A stretch of DNA of 10,447 nucleotides, taken from assembly GCA_016931085.1 (NCBI GenBank), contig JAFGFO010000236.1:1-10447 (forward strand), in the 5' to 3' direction. Below, piece after piece: positions 1-6,772 of the stretch (its first letter is position 1; each line of letters opens with the position of its first letter). A model generated the notes under the pieces. The model did not search any database. It was not told the origin of the DNA and was given only the letters and a program-made list of their open reading frames with translations. The stretch comes from Thermoflexales bacterium (GTDB lineage Bacteria; Chloroflexota; Anaerolineae; Fen-1058). Made by a program: the position numbers and the translations under genes.

Positions 1-19
1 CCCCCCCACAAGGGGGGGG
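1..19. repeat. C7-ACAA-G8 inverted repeat at window edge
   Basis: Seven C, a four-base spacer ACAA, then eight G make a perfect homopolymeric inverted repeat. It could form a very GC-rich hairpin. No T-run follows on either strand, so it is not a typical intrinsic terminator. It lies at the very edge of the window, where an assembly or contig-end artefact is also possible. The rest of the first 137 bases holds no convincing gene. Confidence 0.5.
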
Positions 20-66
20 AGGTTGATGCCCGCCTGATGGGGCAGTGCGCGTCTATGGAAAACGCC

Positions 67-93
67 AAAAAAGTACCACCAACCAAACTTGGT
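67..93 (-). terminator. Possible weak terminator after the AICAR formyltransferase gene
   Basis: Read on the minus strand, ACCAA-GTTTGG-TTGGT forms a 5-bp stem. After five more bases comes a run of six T. It lies about 45 bases beyond the formyltransferase stop codon, the right side for a terminator. The stem is short and the T-run is not directly adjacent, so this is only a candidate. Confidence 0.3.
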
Positions 94-137
94 CACACCC
101 AATTTATTTGTATAGATTCGCGTTATTCGTGGATAAA

Positions 138-1388
138 TTAGTGTTTGAAGCTGCGTTGGCCGGTAAAGACCATAGTCGCCCCGGCCTCGTTGCAGGCCTG
201 GATGACCTCGTGGTCGTTGAGCGAGCCGCCGGGCTGGACCACGGCCTTGATGCCTTCGCGCAGGCCGACGTCCACGCCGTCGCGGAAGGGGAAAAAGGCG
301 TCCGAGATCATCGCCGCCCCGATCAGCCCGCCGTGGCGCTCGGCCACCTCGGCGTCGATCTGGCGGCGCTTGTCCTCGTCCTTCAACTCGCTGTAGATCA
401 GCCCGTGGCGCTCAAAGGCCAGCCGGTCGGCCAGTTTACGATAGGCCTTGTCGCGGGCGATCTCGGCCACACCCACCCGGTCTTGCTCGCCGGTGCCGAT
501 GCCCACCGTGGCCAGGTCCTTGACGTAGATGACCGAGTTGGACGTCACCCCCGCCTCGACCAACCAGCCGAACAACAAGTCCGCGTATTCCGCCTCGGTG
601 GGCGCGCGCTCGACGCGGTAGGTCTGCCCCTGGTGAATGACCTCGGCCAGCGCCAGGTCGGCCTTGGTGCGCGCCTGGGGCGTGAAGGACAATTGGGCGA
701 TGATCGCCCCGTCGATCAGGCTCTTGAAGTCGACAAAGCGCTCGGCGGCAAACTCTTGCAGGCGCTTGATGTTGTCGATGCGCATGATGCGCAGGTTCTT
801 GCGCCTGGCCAGCACCCCCACCGCGCCCGCCTCGAACTCGGGCGCGACCACCACCTCGGCGTAGCGTTCCGAGATGGCCTGGGCCGTGTCCACGTCGAGC
901 GGCCTGTTCAGGGCGATGCAGCCGCCAAAGGCCGCCACGTGATCGGCCAAATCGGCCTTTAGATAGGCCTCGAGCAAGGTATCGGCGATGGCCACCCCTG
1001 ACGGGTTGTTGTGCTTCATAATGGCGGCCGCCGGCCGCTCGGTGAGATAGCGCAGGATATTCAGCGCGTTGTCGGCGTCGGTCAGGTTGGTCTTGCCTGG
1101 GTGCTTGCCGAACTGCAGCAGCTCGGCGTCCGACACCAGGTAGCGCCCCGGCGCGATCGTCTGTACCTCGCCCAGGGCCAGGTTGCCGTTAACCAACTTG
1201 TACAAGGCAGCCTCCTGGCCAGGATTTTCACCGTAGCGCAGTCCCTTGCGCACGTCGTCGATCACCCAAGAGACCTTGTCGTAGACCAGCGTAGAACGCC
1301 GCTCGTTGAACACGAACGTGATCTCCATCCGCTCGGGAAAGTGATCGTCCATGATGGTGTGATACGCTTTTTTCAAATCTTGACTCAC
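138..1388 (-). CDS. Stand-alone AICAR formyltransferase (PurH C-terminal domain only)
   Basis: This enzyme transfers a formyl group from 10-formyl-tetrahydrofolate to AICAR to give FAICAR, the penultimate step of cytosolic purine synthesis. The 416 residues carry the PurH transformylase signatures: RYGENPGQ (51-58), KHNNPSG (125-131, with the catalytic Lys-His pair), SNSVIYVKD...VGIGTGEQDRVG (283-306), SDAFFPFRDGVD (362-373), QPGGSLNDHEVI (385-396) and a C-terminal FTGQRSFKH. Ordinary bacterial PurH is about 510-530 residues, with an N-terminal MGS-fold IMP cyclohydrolase domain. That domain is absent: the protein begins about 50 residues before RYGENPGQ. It matches the known single-domain transformylase family, so IMP cyclohydrolase must come from elsewhere. 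The start is GTG, fixed by GGAGG (1395-1399) six bases upstream. It is divergent from the nuclease gene. Family assignment is firm; I leave the symbol blank because purH normally implies the bifunctional enzyme. Confidence 0.95.
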   Translation of the reverse strand: MSQDLKKAYHTIMDDHFPERMEITFVFNERRSTLVYDKVSWVIDDVRKGLRYGENPGQEAALYKLVNGNLALGEVQTIAPGRYLVSDAELLQFGKHPGKTNLTDADNALNILRYLTERPAAAIMKHNNPSGVAIADTLLEAYLKADLADHVAAFGGCIALNRPLDVDTAQAISERYAEVVVAPEFEAGAVGVLARRKNLRIMRIDNIKRLQEFAAERFVDFKSLIDGAIIAQLSFTPQARTKADLALAEVIHQGQTYRVERAPTEAEYADLLFGWLVEAGVTSNSVIYVKDLATVGIGTGEQDRVGVAEIARDKAYRKLADRLAFERHGLIYSELKDEDKRRQIDAEVAERHGGLIGAAMISDAFFPFRDGVDVGLREGIKAVVQPGGSLNDHEVIQACNEAGATMVFTGQRSFKH

Positions 1389-1483
1389 TTGGATCCTCCG
1401 TTGATTATTGTCTAAAACCAGAGCCGTTTGTTTTGTTTCCCTGCCGCTTGTTCTAGGGGTATGAGCTGTCTCTCAATCTTGGT

Positions 1484-1512
1484 AGTTTACGCCAGATTGC
1501 ATTTTTGCGCAA
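1484..1512 (-). promoter_or_regulatory. Candidate promoter of the AICAR formyltransferase gene
   Basis: On the minus strand, TTGCGC (1507-1512) and TAAACT (1484-1489) are separated by exactly 17 bases, matching 3 of 6 and 4 of 6 positions of the sigma-70 consensus. This predicts a leader of about 90 bases ending in a good GGAGG ribosome site. I saw no PurR-like operator or riboswitch in the leader. A short repeat, GCAAAGAC/GCAAAGCC (1521-1536), lies just upstream. Confidence 0.33.
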
Positions 1513-1557
1513 GCGGCGCTGCAAAGACGCAAAGCCCACGCTTTTGCCGTTCCGTGG

Positions 1558-1563
1558 TAAAAT
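1558..1563 (+). promoter_or_regulatory. Candidate -10 box for a leaderless nuclease transcript
   Basis: TAAAAT lies nine bases before the ATG at 1573, and there is no convincing Shine-Dalgarno sequence in between. No good -35 box sits 16-18 bases upstream. A TANNNT box this close to the start codon suggests a transcript beginning almost at the ATG. This is inference from spacing only. Confidence 0.3.
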
Positions 1564-1572
1564 TGAGACACG

Positions 1573-2418
1573 ATGTCAACGCCAGAACGTGACCTGGTTC
1601 ATCTGTCATATTCCAGTCTGCAGGACTACCAGGACTGCCCGCGCCGCTTCCAGTTGCGCTACATCCTGGAGCAGCCCTGGCCGGCGGTGCAAAGCGAGCC
1701 ACTCCTGGAGCACGAGCGATACGCTGAGCTGGGCCGCCGCTTTCACCGCCTGGTCGAGCAGCACCTGGCCGGCCTGCCAGTTGCCACGCTCACGGCGTCT
1801 ATCGCCGAGGAAGAGCTGGCACGTTGGTGGCGGCATTATCTCAACGTGCCGCCAGCCGATGTGTTGGGGCTGCCCCTGCGCCGTGCCGAGCTAGCCCTGT
1901 CCGCTCCACTGTCCACTCCGGGCGGCACGTACCGCTTGATGGCGCGTTATGACCTGCTGGCCATCGCGCCAGGCGAGCGGGCGTTCATCGTGGATTGGAA
2001 AACCGAGCGCCGGCGGCCAACGCGGCCCCAACTGGCCGGCCGGATGCAGACACGCGTTTATCGCTACGTCCTGGTTGAAGCCGGGCAGACACTCAACGCC
2101 GGTCGCCCGCTCGAGCCGGAAAACGTGAGCATGGTTTACTGGTTTGCCGAGTTCCCGGCCGAGCCAGAAGTCTTTTCGTACGACAGCGCCCAGCACGCGG
2201 CCGCCGCCGCCGCGCTCTCGACACTGCTGGCTGAAATCGCAACCAGGACAGACGATGTGTTTCCGCTCACGGCAGACGCACGCCACTGCCGATATTGCGT
2301 GTACCGCTCGCTGTGCGAGCGCGGCGTGGAGGCCGAGATGAGCGCTGTGGGCGAAGAAGAGAACGAGACAGAAACAATCGAGTTTGACTGGACTAGCATT
2401 GAAGAAGTTGCATACTAG
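1573..2418 (+). CDS. PD-(D/E)XK nuclease with Fe-S cluster motif (RecB/AddB/Cas4-like)
   Basis: Probably a DNA nuclease of the RecB-like PD-(D/E)XK superfamily. The 281-residue protein has the family features in order: an N-terminal SYSSLQDYQDCPRRF segment (12-26); GRRFH with His58; RAEL with Glu106; ARYD with Asp127; IVDWKT (139-144, catalytic Asp141 and Lys143); QTRVYRY (159-165, the QxxxY motif); and CRYCVYRSLC (239-248, C-x2-C-x5-C). Cys22 plus the three C-terminal cysteines is the four-ligand layout of the 4Fe-4S staple in AddB and Cas4. All active-site residues are present, so it looks functional. It has no helicase domain and no cas genes nearby, so a free-standing RecB-like nuclease fits better than Cas4. 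The C-terminal tail (255-281) is acidic. The downstream recJ frame overlaps it by up to 35 bases, suggesting coupled expression. Exact substrate unknown. Confidence 0.9.
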   Translation: MSTPERDLVHLSYSSLQDYQDCPRRFQLRYILEQPWPAVQSEPLLEHERYAELGRRFHRLVEQHLAGLPVATLTASIAEEELARWWRHYLNVPPADVLGLPLRRAELALSAPLSTPGGTYRLMARYDLLAIAPGERAFIVDWKTERRRPTRPQLAGRMQTRVYRYVLVEAGQTLNAGRPLEPENVSMVYWFAEFPAEPEVFSYDSAQHAAAAAALSTLLAEIATRTDDVFPLTADARHCRYCVYRSLCERGVEAEMSAVGEEENETETIEFDWTSIEEVAY

Positions 2419-4774
2419 CACCCAGGCACCAGGCGCCAGGCGCCAGGACGACACGTGCTCCCTACCCCCTACTCCCGTCCAGGTCCCCGAGTCCCTGCGC
2501 CAGGCCGTCGGCGGGCACCCGCTGGTGGCCGAGATCCTGGCGCGGCGCGGTATCCTCACGCCTCTATCGGCCCAGGCATTTCTCGATCCGGAGCGCTACA
2601 CACCTTCGCCGCCATCCGCCTTGCCTGATTTGCCGGCGGCGGCCCATCACCTGGCCGATGCGCTTGCCGGTGGCCAGTGCATCGGCGTCTGGGGCGACTT
2701 TGACGTAGACGGCCAGACGGCCACGGCGCTGCTTGTGTCGACCTTGCAGAGCCTGGGCGCCGAGGTCGTATACTATATCCCCAACCGCCTGAGCGAATCG
2801 CACGGCATCCGCCTGCCGGCCCTGGAGCGCTTCCTGGATCAGGGGGTGCGATTGCTGCTCACGTGCGACACGGGCATCGAGGCTCACGAGGCGGTCAGTC
2901 ATGCTCGCCGGCGAGGTGCCGTCGTGCTGGTGACTGACCATCACGATGTGCCGGAACAACTGCCCCAGGCTGAAGCCGTGGTCAACCCCAAACGATTGCC
3001 GGCAGATCATCCACTGCACGATCTGCCTGGCGTTGGCGTGGCGTACATGCTGGCCCAGGCGCTACACACCTTAGCTGGGGACGCTGGTGCGGCGCAGCGC
3101 CATCTCGACCTGGTGGCCCTGGGCATCGTCGCCGACGTGGCCGAGCAAAGAGCGGATACGCGCTATTTGCTGCAGCGCGGCCTGGCTCGCCTGCGGCGCT
3201 CGGAGCGGGTGGGGGTGCTGGCCATGTTCGAGGCGGCGCGGATAGACCCGACGCACCTGTCGGCCGAGCACATCGGTTTTGGCTTGGGGCCACGCCTCAA
3301 TGCAGTAGGGCGGCTGGGGGACGCCAGGGAAGCCGTCGAGTTGCTGACGACACACGATTGGAGCCGCGCGCGCATCCTGGCGGCCCAGTTGGAGGGGCTG
3401 AACGAGCAGCGCAAGCTCCTCAGCGAGCGAGTCTATGCCGAAGCGCAAGAGCAGATCGCGGGCACGCCCTCCCTGCTGGACAGCAGCGTGTTGGTATTAG
3501 CCCAGCCCGGCTGGCACGGCGGCGTCATCGGGCCAGTGGCCGGCCGGCTGGCCGAACAATACGCCCGCCCGGCCATTCTCATCACCCTCCAGGCCGGCGC
3601 CGGACGCGGCTCGGCTCGCTCGACGCCCGGCTGTGACATTCACGCGGCGATCAAGCTGGCCGGCCGCTATTTACTCGGCTACGGGGGCCATCCCGGCGCG
3701 GCCGGCCTCTCGATTGAGGCCAGGCAGGTGGACGCTTTTCGCCAGGCTCTCTCCCAGGCAGTGGAGAGCGTGTGGGATCGCTCCGTCGCGCCGCCGAGCA
3801 CACAAATCGATGCATGCATTGGACTGAACGAACTGTCGCTCGAGCTGGCCATCGAGCTGGAAAGGTTAGCCCCCTTTGGCCAGGGCAACCCACCCATCCG
3901 CTTGCTGACACGCAATCTGGAGCTGGTCAGCCAGCGCACCTTTGGCCGCAATGGCGAGCACCGCGAGCTGAGCGTGCAAGATGAAGCCGGGATCAGGTGC
4001 AAACTGGTCTGGTGGCGCGGCGCGGAGCAAGATATCCCGGCCGGCCACTTTGACCTGGCCTACCTGATCAAGAGCACAAACTACCAGGGGCGACGCACGC
4101 TCGAAATCGAATGGGTTGAAGCTCAGTCGCTCGAAGAGCCGGCTGTGGAGTTGGCTGCGCCGTCCAGGCTCGAGCTTGTCGATTGGCGCGGCCAGGCAAA
4201 TCTGGCGGCCCGCCTCAGCGCGCTGCTGGCTGGGGGTGACGTGCAGGTGTGGGTTGAGGGCGCCGGCCCTGAAACGCCGGGAGGCCGGCGGCGGCACGAG
4301 CTGGGGGCAGCCTCGACGCTGGTCGTGTGGAACGCGCCGCCCGGCCCGCGCGAGCTGCATACAGCCTTGGCGCGTGTCTCGCCTCGCCGCGTCATCGTCT
4401 GCGCTGTGGAGAGCAAACAGCCAGACAGCGCCAGGCCATTTCTACACCGCCTGGCCGGGCTACTCAAGTACGATTTGACTCATCGGGGAGGGCAAGTGTG
4501 CCTGCCGGCGCTCGCGGCGGCAAGCGGGCAGCGTCTGGCGACCGTGCGCAAGGGCATCGAGTGGTTGGCCGCGCGCGGTCAAATCGCGATTGCCGCTTGG
4601 GACGGCGACGAGCTGCACATCGTGGCCGCCGGTGGAGCGGAAGATCAGGGAGCAGGGACCAGGGAAGGGGGGATCGGGCCACTGGAATCCGATTTGCGCA
4701 CTCTGCTGGCCGAAACAGCGGCTTACCGGGCCTATTTCTGCCGGGCGACCCTGTCTCGGCTTCTGGCAGCGTGA
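2384..4774 (+). CDS. recJ: Single-stranded-DNA-specific 5'-3' exonuclease RecJ, long form
   Basis: RecJ degrades single-stranded DNA 5' to 3' in recombination and mismatch or base-excision repair. Residues as numbered from TTG 2384: DHH motif DFDVDG (105-110), TCDTG (160-164), TDHHD (184-188), LPGVGVAYMLAQAL (214-227), ALGIVADVA (245-253), LNAVGR (305-310); DHHA1 motifs GWHGGVIG (376-383), GRGSARS (407-413) and GGHPGAAG (434-441); then an OB-fold region with LAPFGQGNP (495-503). All metal ligands appear intact. At 796 residues it exceeds the roughly 560 of E. coli RecJ. The tail from about 590 resembles the RecJ_C extension of Firmicutes RecJ. The start is uncertain: in-frame TTG codons at 2384, 2399 and 2408 all lie before a low-complexity stretch, with no good ribosome site and no start codon between that stretch and the conserved region. 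The stop is 24 bases before GTG 4799. Confidence 0.93.
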   Translation: MTGLALKKLHTSTQAPGARRQDDTCSLPPTPVQVPESLRQAVGGHPLVAEILARRGILTPLSAQAFLDPERYTPSPPSALPDLPAAAHHLADALAGGQCIGVWGDFDVDGQTATALLVSTLQSLGAEVVYYIPNRLSESHGIRLPALERFLDQGVRLLLTCDTGIEAHEAVSHARRRGAVVLVTDHHDVPEQLPQAEAVVNPKRLPADHPLHDLPGVGVAYMLAQALHTLAGDAGAAQRHLDLVALGIVADVAEQRADTRYLLQRGLARLRRSERVGVLAMFEAARIDPTHLSAEHIGFGLGPRLNAVGRLGDAREAVELLTTHDWSRARILAAQLEGLNEQRKLLSERVYAEAQEQIAGTPSLLDSSVLVLAQPGWHGGVIGPVAGRLAEQYARPAILITLQAGAGRGSARSTPGCDIHAAIKLAGRYLLGYGGHPGAAGLSIEARQVDAFRQALSQAVESVWDRSVAPPSTQIDACIGLNELSLELAIELERLAPFGQGNPPIRLLTRNLELVSQRTFGRNGEHRELSVQDEAGIRCKLVWWRGAEQDIPAGHFDLAYLIKSTNYQGRRTLEIEWVEAQSLEEPAVELAAPSRLELVDWRGQANLAARLSALLAGGDVQVWVEGAGPETPGGRRRHELGAASTLVVWNAPPGPRELHTALARVSPRRVIVCAVESKQPDSARPFLHRLAGLLKYDLTHRGGQVCLPALAAASGQRLATVRKGIEWLAARGQIAIAAWDGDELHIVAAGGAEDQGAGTREGGIGPLESDLRTLLAETAAYRAYFCRATLSRLLAA
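2422..2477 (+). repeat. Low-complexity tract at the recJ 5' end
   Basis: Four consecutive 7-base units (CCAGGCA, CCAGGCG, CCAGGCG, CCAGGAC; 2422-2449) are followed shortly by a C/T-rich stretch with repeated CTCCCTAC-type units (2459-2477). The composition looks like intergenic filler, yet the recJ frame stays open through it. It begins directly after the nuclease stop codon. Confidence 0.7.
4645..4673 (+). repeat. AGGGAGCAGGG-type low-complexity tract inside recJ
   Basis: A G/A-rich stretch made of AGGGAGC, AGGGACC and AGGGAAG units encodes a flexible linker (EDQGAGTREGGIG) between two segments of the RecJ C-terminal extension. Its strand complement resembles the CTCCCT tract at the 5' end of the same gene. 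Confidence 0.55.
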
Positions 4775-4819
4775 CGTGGCCGCGTTGCCCTTTGCGTTGT
4801 GGTCTACGTTCCGCAGAGC

Positions 4820-4825
4820 TATTTT
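4820..4825 (+). promoter_or_regulatory. Candidate -10 box before the cysteine-rich gene
   Basis: TATTTT lies nine bases before ATG 4835, with a weak TTGTGG (4797-4802) exactly 17 bases upstream of it. No Shine-Dalgarno sequence precedes that ATG. The layout copies the nuclease gene (TAAAAT nine bases before its ATG), so a leaderless internal promoter is possible. Confidence 0.25.
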
Positions 4826-4834
4826 CACAGTACC

Positions 4835-6706
4835 ATGTTGCGGCAATTTACACTTGACTTTTTTCAGCAGTTTGGCGCCGAGATCGAGGCAGATAGCGGT
4901 AAAGGCGCGCCATTTCTTAATGGCGTCCGGGTCAAGCTGACGCCAGAGCTAGCAGCGCACTTTGGCAAGCCGTACCTTCACCTGGTTTTTTCGGCCGCCG
5001 AGGCGTCGGTCTATCACGACCTGATCGTGTACGGCAGCCGCACCTTTGACGGCATCATGGCCTACCTGGAAAGGGTAGGCGAGTTCACCCGGCAGGCGCT
5101 GCCGGCGCTCCACGCTGGCGACGGCGAGACGCTGCCGGCCGAGATCAGCCTGAACCGCTGCCGGCTGGCTGACCTGCACGCCTACGCCTCGTCGCGCCCG
5201 GTGGTGGCGTTCAACTTCCACATCACCTATCGCTCGGACGACAAGGTCGAGGAATTGTATAGCATGGCGCTCGACGGCGAGGGCCGGGTGATCGAGAATT
5301 TCCACTCGCTGCTACAGGCTGCCGGCCCCGAACTGGCAGACTCGGCAAGCGCGCCATTTCCGAATGGCGAACCATTTCCGAATGGCGTGGTCGAGCTGGC
5401 AGTCGAGGCGCGCAAGCACGCCTCGTTCCACGCTGACGTGCGCTGCGCCGAGCTGGAGCAAGACATTTTGCCTCGCCTGCACAAGGCCCTCTCCAGGCTG
5501 GTAACATACTACGAAGAGCAAATCGCCGAGATTTACGATGGGCGCAACCCGGCCCAGGCTGAAGAGCGGCGGCAGATGATGCGCGATGACCTCAAGCGCA
5601 AGATTGCCGAAGAGACAGAAAACCATCGCCTGCGCGTGACGGTGAGATTGTTCAGTTTCGCCGTGATCCTGTCACCCACCTGGCGCACCGAGGCGCGCCT
5701 GGACAACACGCGCACGGCCCTGACGGTCGGCATCGAGCGTGATCTGTACACGGGCCAACTGTACCTACCCGGCTGCCACGCCTGCGGCAGCCGGACGACC
5801 TCGATCGGGATCTGCGATGGAGGGCACGTGGCCTGCCCGGCCGACTTGTTGACCTGCTTTGTGTGCGGCCAGGATCGCTGCACAGCCTGCGGCGTGCAGC
5901 CTTGCATGGGCTGCGGCGAGCCTGTGTGCCGCGCGTGCGCCACAACCTGCCAGGCGTGCGGCGGATGGGCATGTGCCGAGCACAGCCTTCGCTGCCCTGT
6001 GTGTCAAGACCTGGTTTGCCAGGCTTGCCAGGGCACGTGCGGCGCGTGCGGCAGCCGTCAATGTGCCATTCACCTGCTGTCGGACCACATCAGCCGCGAG
6101 CTGGTGTGCCGCACGTGTGCTGTGACTTGCCCGGCCTGCGAGCAGCCCTCGGCTCACACCGGCACGTGCGCCGTGTGCGGCCAGGTCTTTTGCCAGGCGT
6201 GCCTGGAGACGTGCTGTATATGCGCCAAGCCGCTCTGCCCGGCCCATCGGGCCGCGTGCGCAGTCTGCGGCGCGGCGCACTGCGTCTCCCACATCGCCAC
6301 GTGCACCACCTGCGGGTGCTCTATCTGCGCCGAGCACAGCCTGGCCTGCCCCGATTGTGACGACATCGTGTGCCCGCAGCACACCGCCCACTGCGCCTTG
6401 TGCGGCCAGGCCTACAGTTCCAAGGACGTGAACGCACATGGCGTGTGCATCATGTGCGCCAGCCTGGCAAGCGGCCCGCTCGTGGCTGATATGGGCGGCG
6501 AGGCCGTGGCCCGCGACAAGCGAGTGAGAGCCATAGCCCGGAATTACGTGTGGCGTAAAGCGTCCAATCGACTCTATACAGTCTACCTGGGGCAACGCAC
6601 ATTGGGGAAGGTATTGATCGTGGCGGACAGCCATGATCAAGTGATTGAGCTGCGCACGATCGGCCTCCTCGGCAGCTTGCTGGGGCGCAAGTTGAGCAGA
6701 CCCTAA
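4835..6706 (+). CDS. Large cysteine-rich protein with a 15-residue-period zinc-finger array
   Basis: I do not recognise a named family for the whole protein. From ATG 4835 it has 623 residues; GTG 4799 is an alternative start, but conserved-looking sequence begins after the ATG. The N-terminal half (about 1-300) is a mixed alpha/beta region (FGKPYLHLVF, DLIVYGSRTFD, IMAYLERVG) followed by a charged helical, possibly coiled-coil segment (about 205-265). Its pattern vaguely recalls Bacillus YqhG; this is unverified. Residues 314-541 hold 48 cysteines. Ten units follow C-x2-C-x4-C-x2-[C/H], starting at 341, 357, 372, 387, 402, 445, 460, 475, 490 and 505. Most steps are exactly 15 residues, and six units end in His. 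The tail (about 548-623) is a small possible beta domain without cysteines. No signal peptide or membrane helix, so probably cytosolic. A protein- or nucleic-acid-binding zinc scaffold is likely. It follows recJ, which may hint at DNA metabolism. Confidence 0.88.
   Translation: MLRQFTLDFFQQFGAEIEADSGKGAPFLNGVRVKLTPELAAHFGKPYLHLVFSAAEASVYHDLIVYGSRTFDGIMAYLERVGEFTRQALPALHAGDGETLPAEISLNRCRLADLHAYASSRPVVAFNFHITYRSDDKVEELYSMALDGEGRVIENFHSLLQAAGPELADSASAPFPNGEPFPNGVVELAVEARKHASFHADVRCAELEQDILPRLHKALSRLVTYYEEQIAEIYDGRNPAQAEERRQMMRDDLKRKIAEETENHRLRVTVRLFSFAVILSPTWRTEARLDNTRTALTVGIERDLYTGQLYLPGCHACGSRTTSIGICDGGHVACPADLLTCFVCGQDRCTACGVQPCMGCGEPVCRACATTCQACGGWACAEHSLRCPVCQDLVCQACQGTCGACGSRQCAIHLLSDHISRELVCRTCAVTCPACEQPSAHTGTCAVCGQVFCQACLETCCICAKPLCPAHRAACAVCGAAHCVSHIATCTTCGCSICAEHSLACPDCDDIVCPQHTAHCALCGQAYSSKDVNAHGVCIMCASLASGPLVADMGGEAVARDKRVRAIARNYVWRKASNRLYTVYLGQRTLGKVLIVADSHDQVIELRTIGLLGSLLGRKLSRP
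4908..4925. repeat. Palindrome CGCCATT-TCTT-AATGGCG
   Basis: A perfect 7-bp inverted repeat with a four-base loop sits inside the cysteine-rich gene and encodes part of APFLNGV. The arms are identical to those of the palindrome at 5352-5369. Confidence 0.7.
5352..5387. repeat. Two tandem CCATT-TCCG-AATGG palindromes
   Basis: The 16-base sequence CCATTTCCGAATGGCG occurs at 5354-5369 and again at 5372-5387, 18 bases apart, so the frame is kept and PFPNG is encoded twice. The first copy has a full 7-bp stem (CGCCATT/AATGGCG); the second keeps 5 bp. It sits in a likely loop of the N-terminal half of the cysteine-rich protein, which suggests a mini-repeat inserted and then duplicated. Confidence 0.75.
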
Positions 6707-6712
6707 AGGTAG

Positions 6713-6731
6713 GGGCGCGGTTACCGCGCCC
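6713..6731. repeat. GC-rich hairpin GGGCGCGG-TTA-CCGCGCCC
   Basis: A perfect 8-bp stem with a three-base loop begins seven bases after the cysteine-rich gene's stop codon. No T-run follows, so it is not a standard intrinsic terminator, though it could stabilise the mRNA 3' end. The wider form (GTAGGGGCGCGG...) resembles dispersed GTAGGGGCG palindromes I associate with Chloroflexota and cyanobacterial genomes; this is recollection, not a search. Confidence 0.6.
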
Positions 6732-6756
6732 AATTGTCGTTGTTGGTGAGACGCGG

Positions 6757-6772
6757 GCCGCTTCCAAGCGGC
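6757..6772. repeat. Second hairpin GCCGCT-TCCA-AGCGGC
   Basis: A 6-bp stem with a four-base loop lies in the same 102-bp gap, 26 bases after the first hairpin and 36 bases before the radical SAM start. The two hairpins together may separate expression of the upstream and downstream genes. Confidence 0.45.

Noticed and set aside
45..962. Plus-strand open frame of 305 codons opposite the AICAR formyltransferase
   Set aside because: Antisense to a gene with unmistakable catalytic motifs. The translated sequence is Leu/Asp/Gly-rich with no recognisable domain, and no ribosome site precedes it.
1573..2418. Nuclease as a CRISPR-associated Cas4
   Set aside because: The motif layout fits Cas4, but no cas1, cas2 or repeat array is in the window and the neighbour is recJ, so a free-standing RecB-like nuclease is the safer call.
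5855..6457. Possible CRISPR-like or tandem DNA repeat from the 45-base periodicity
   Set aside because: The period is kept at the protein level through cysteine and histidine positions. The DNA units themselves differ and there are no identical repeats with unique spacers.
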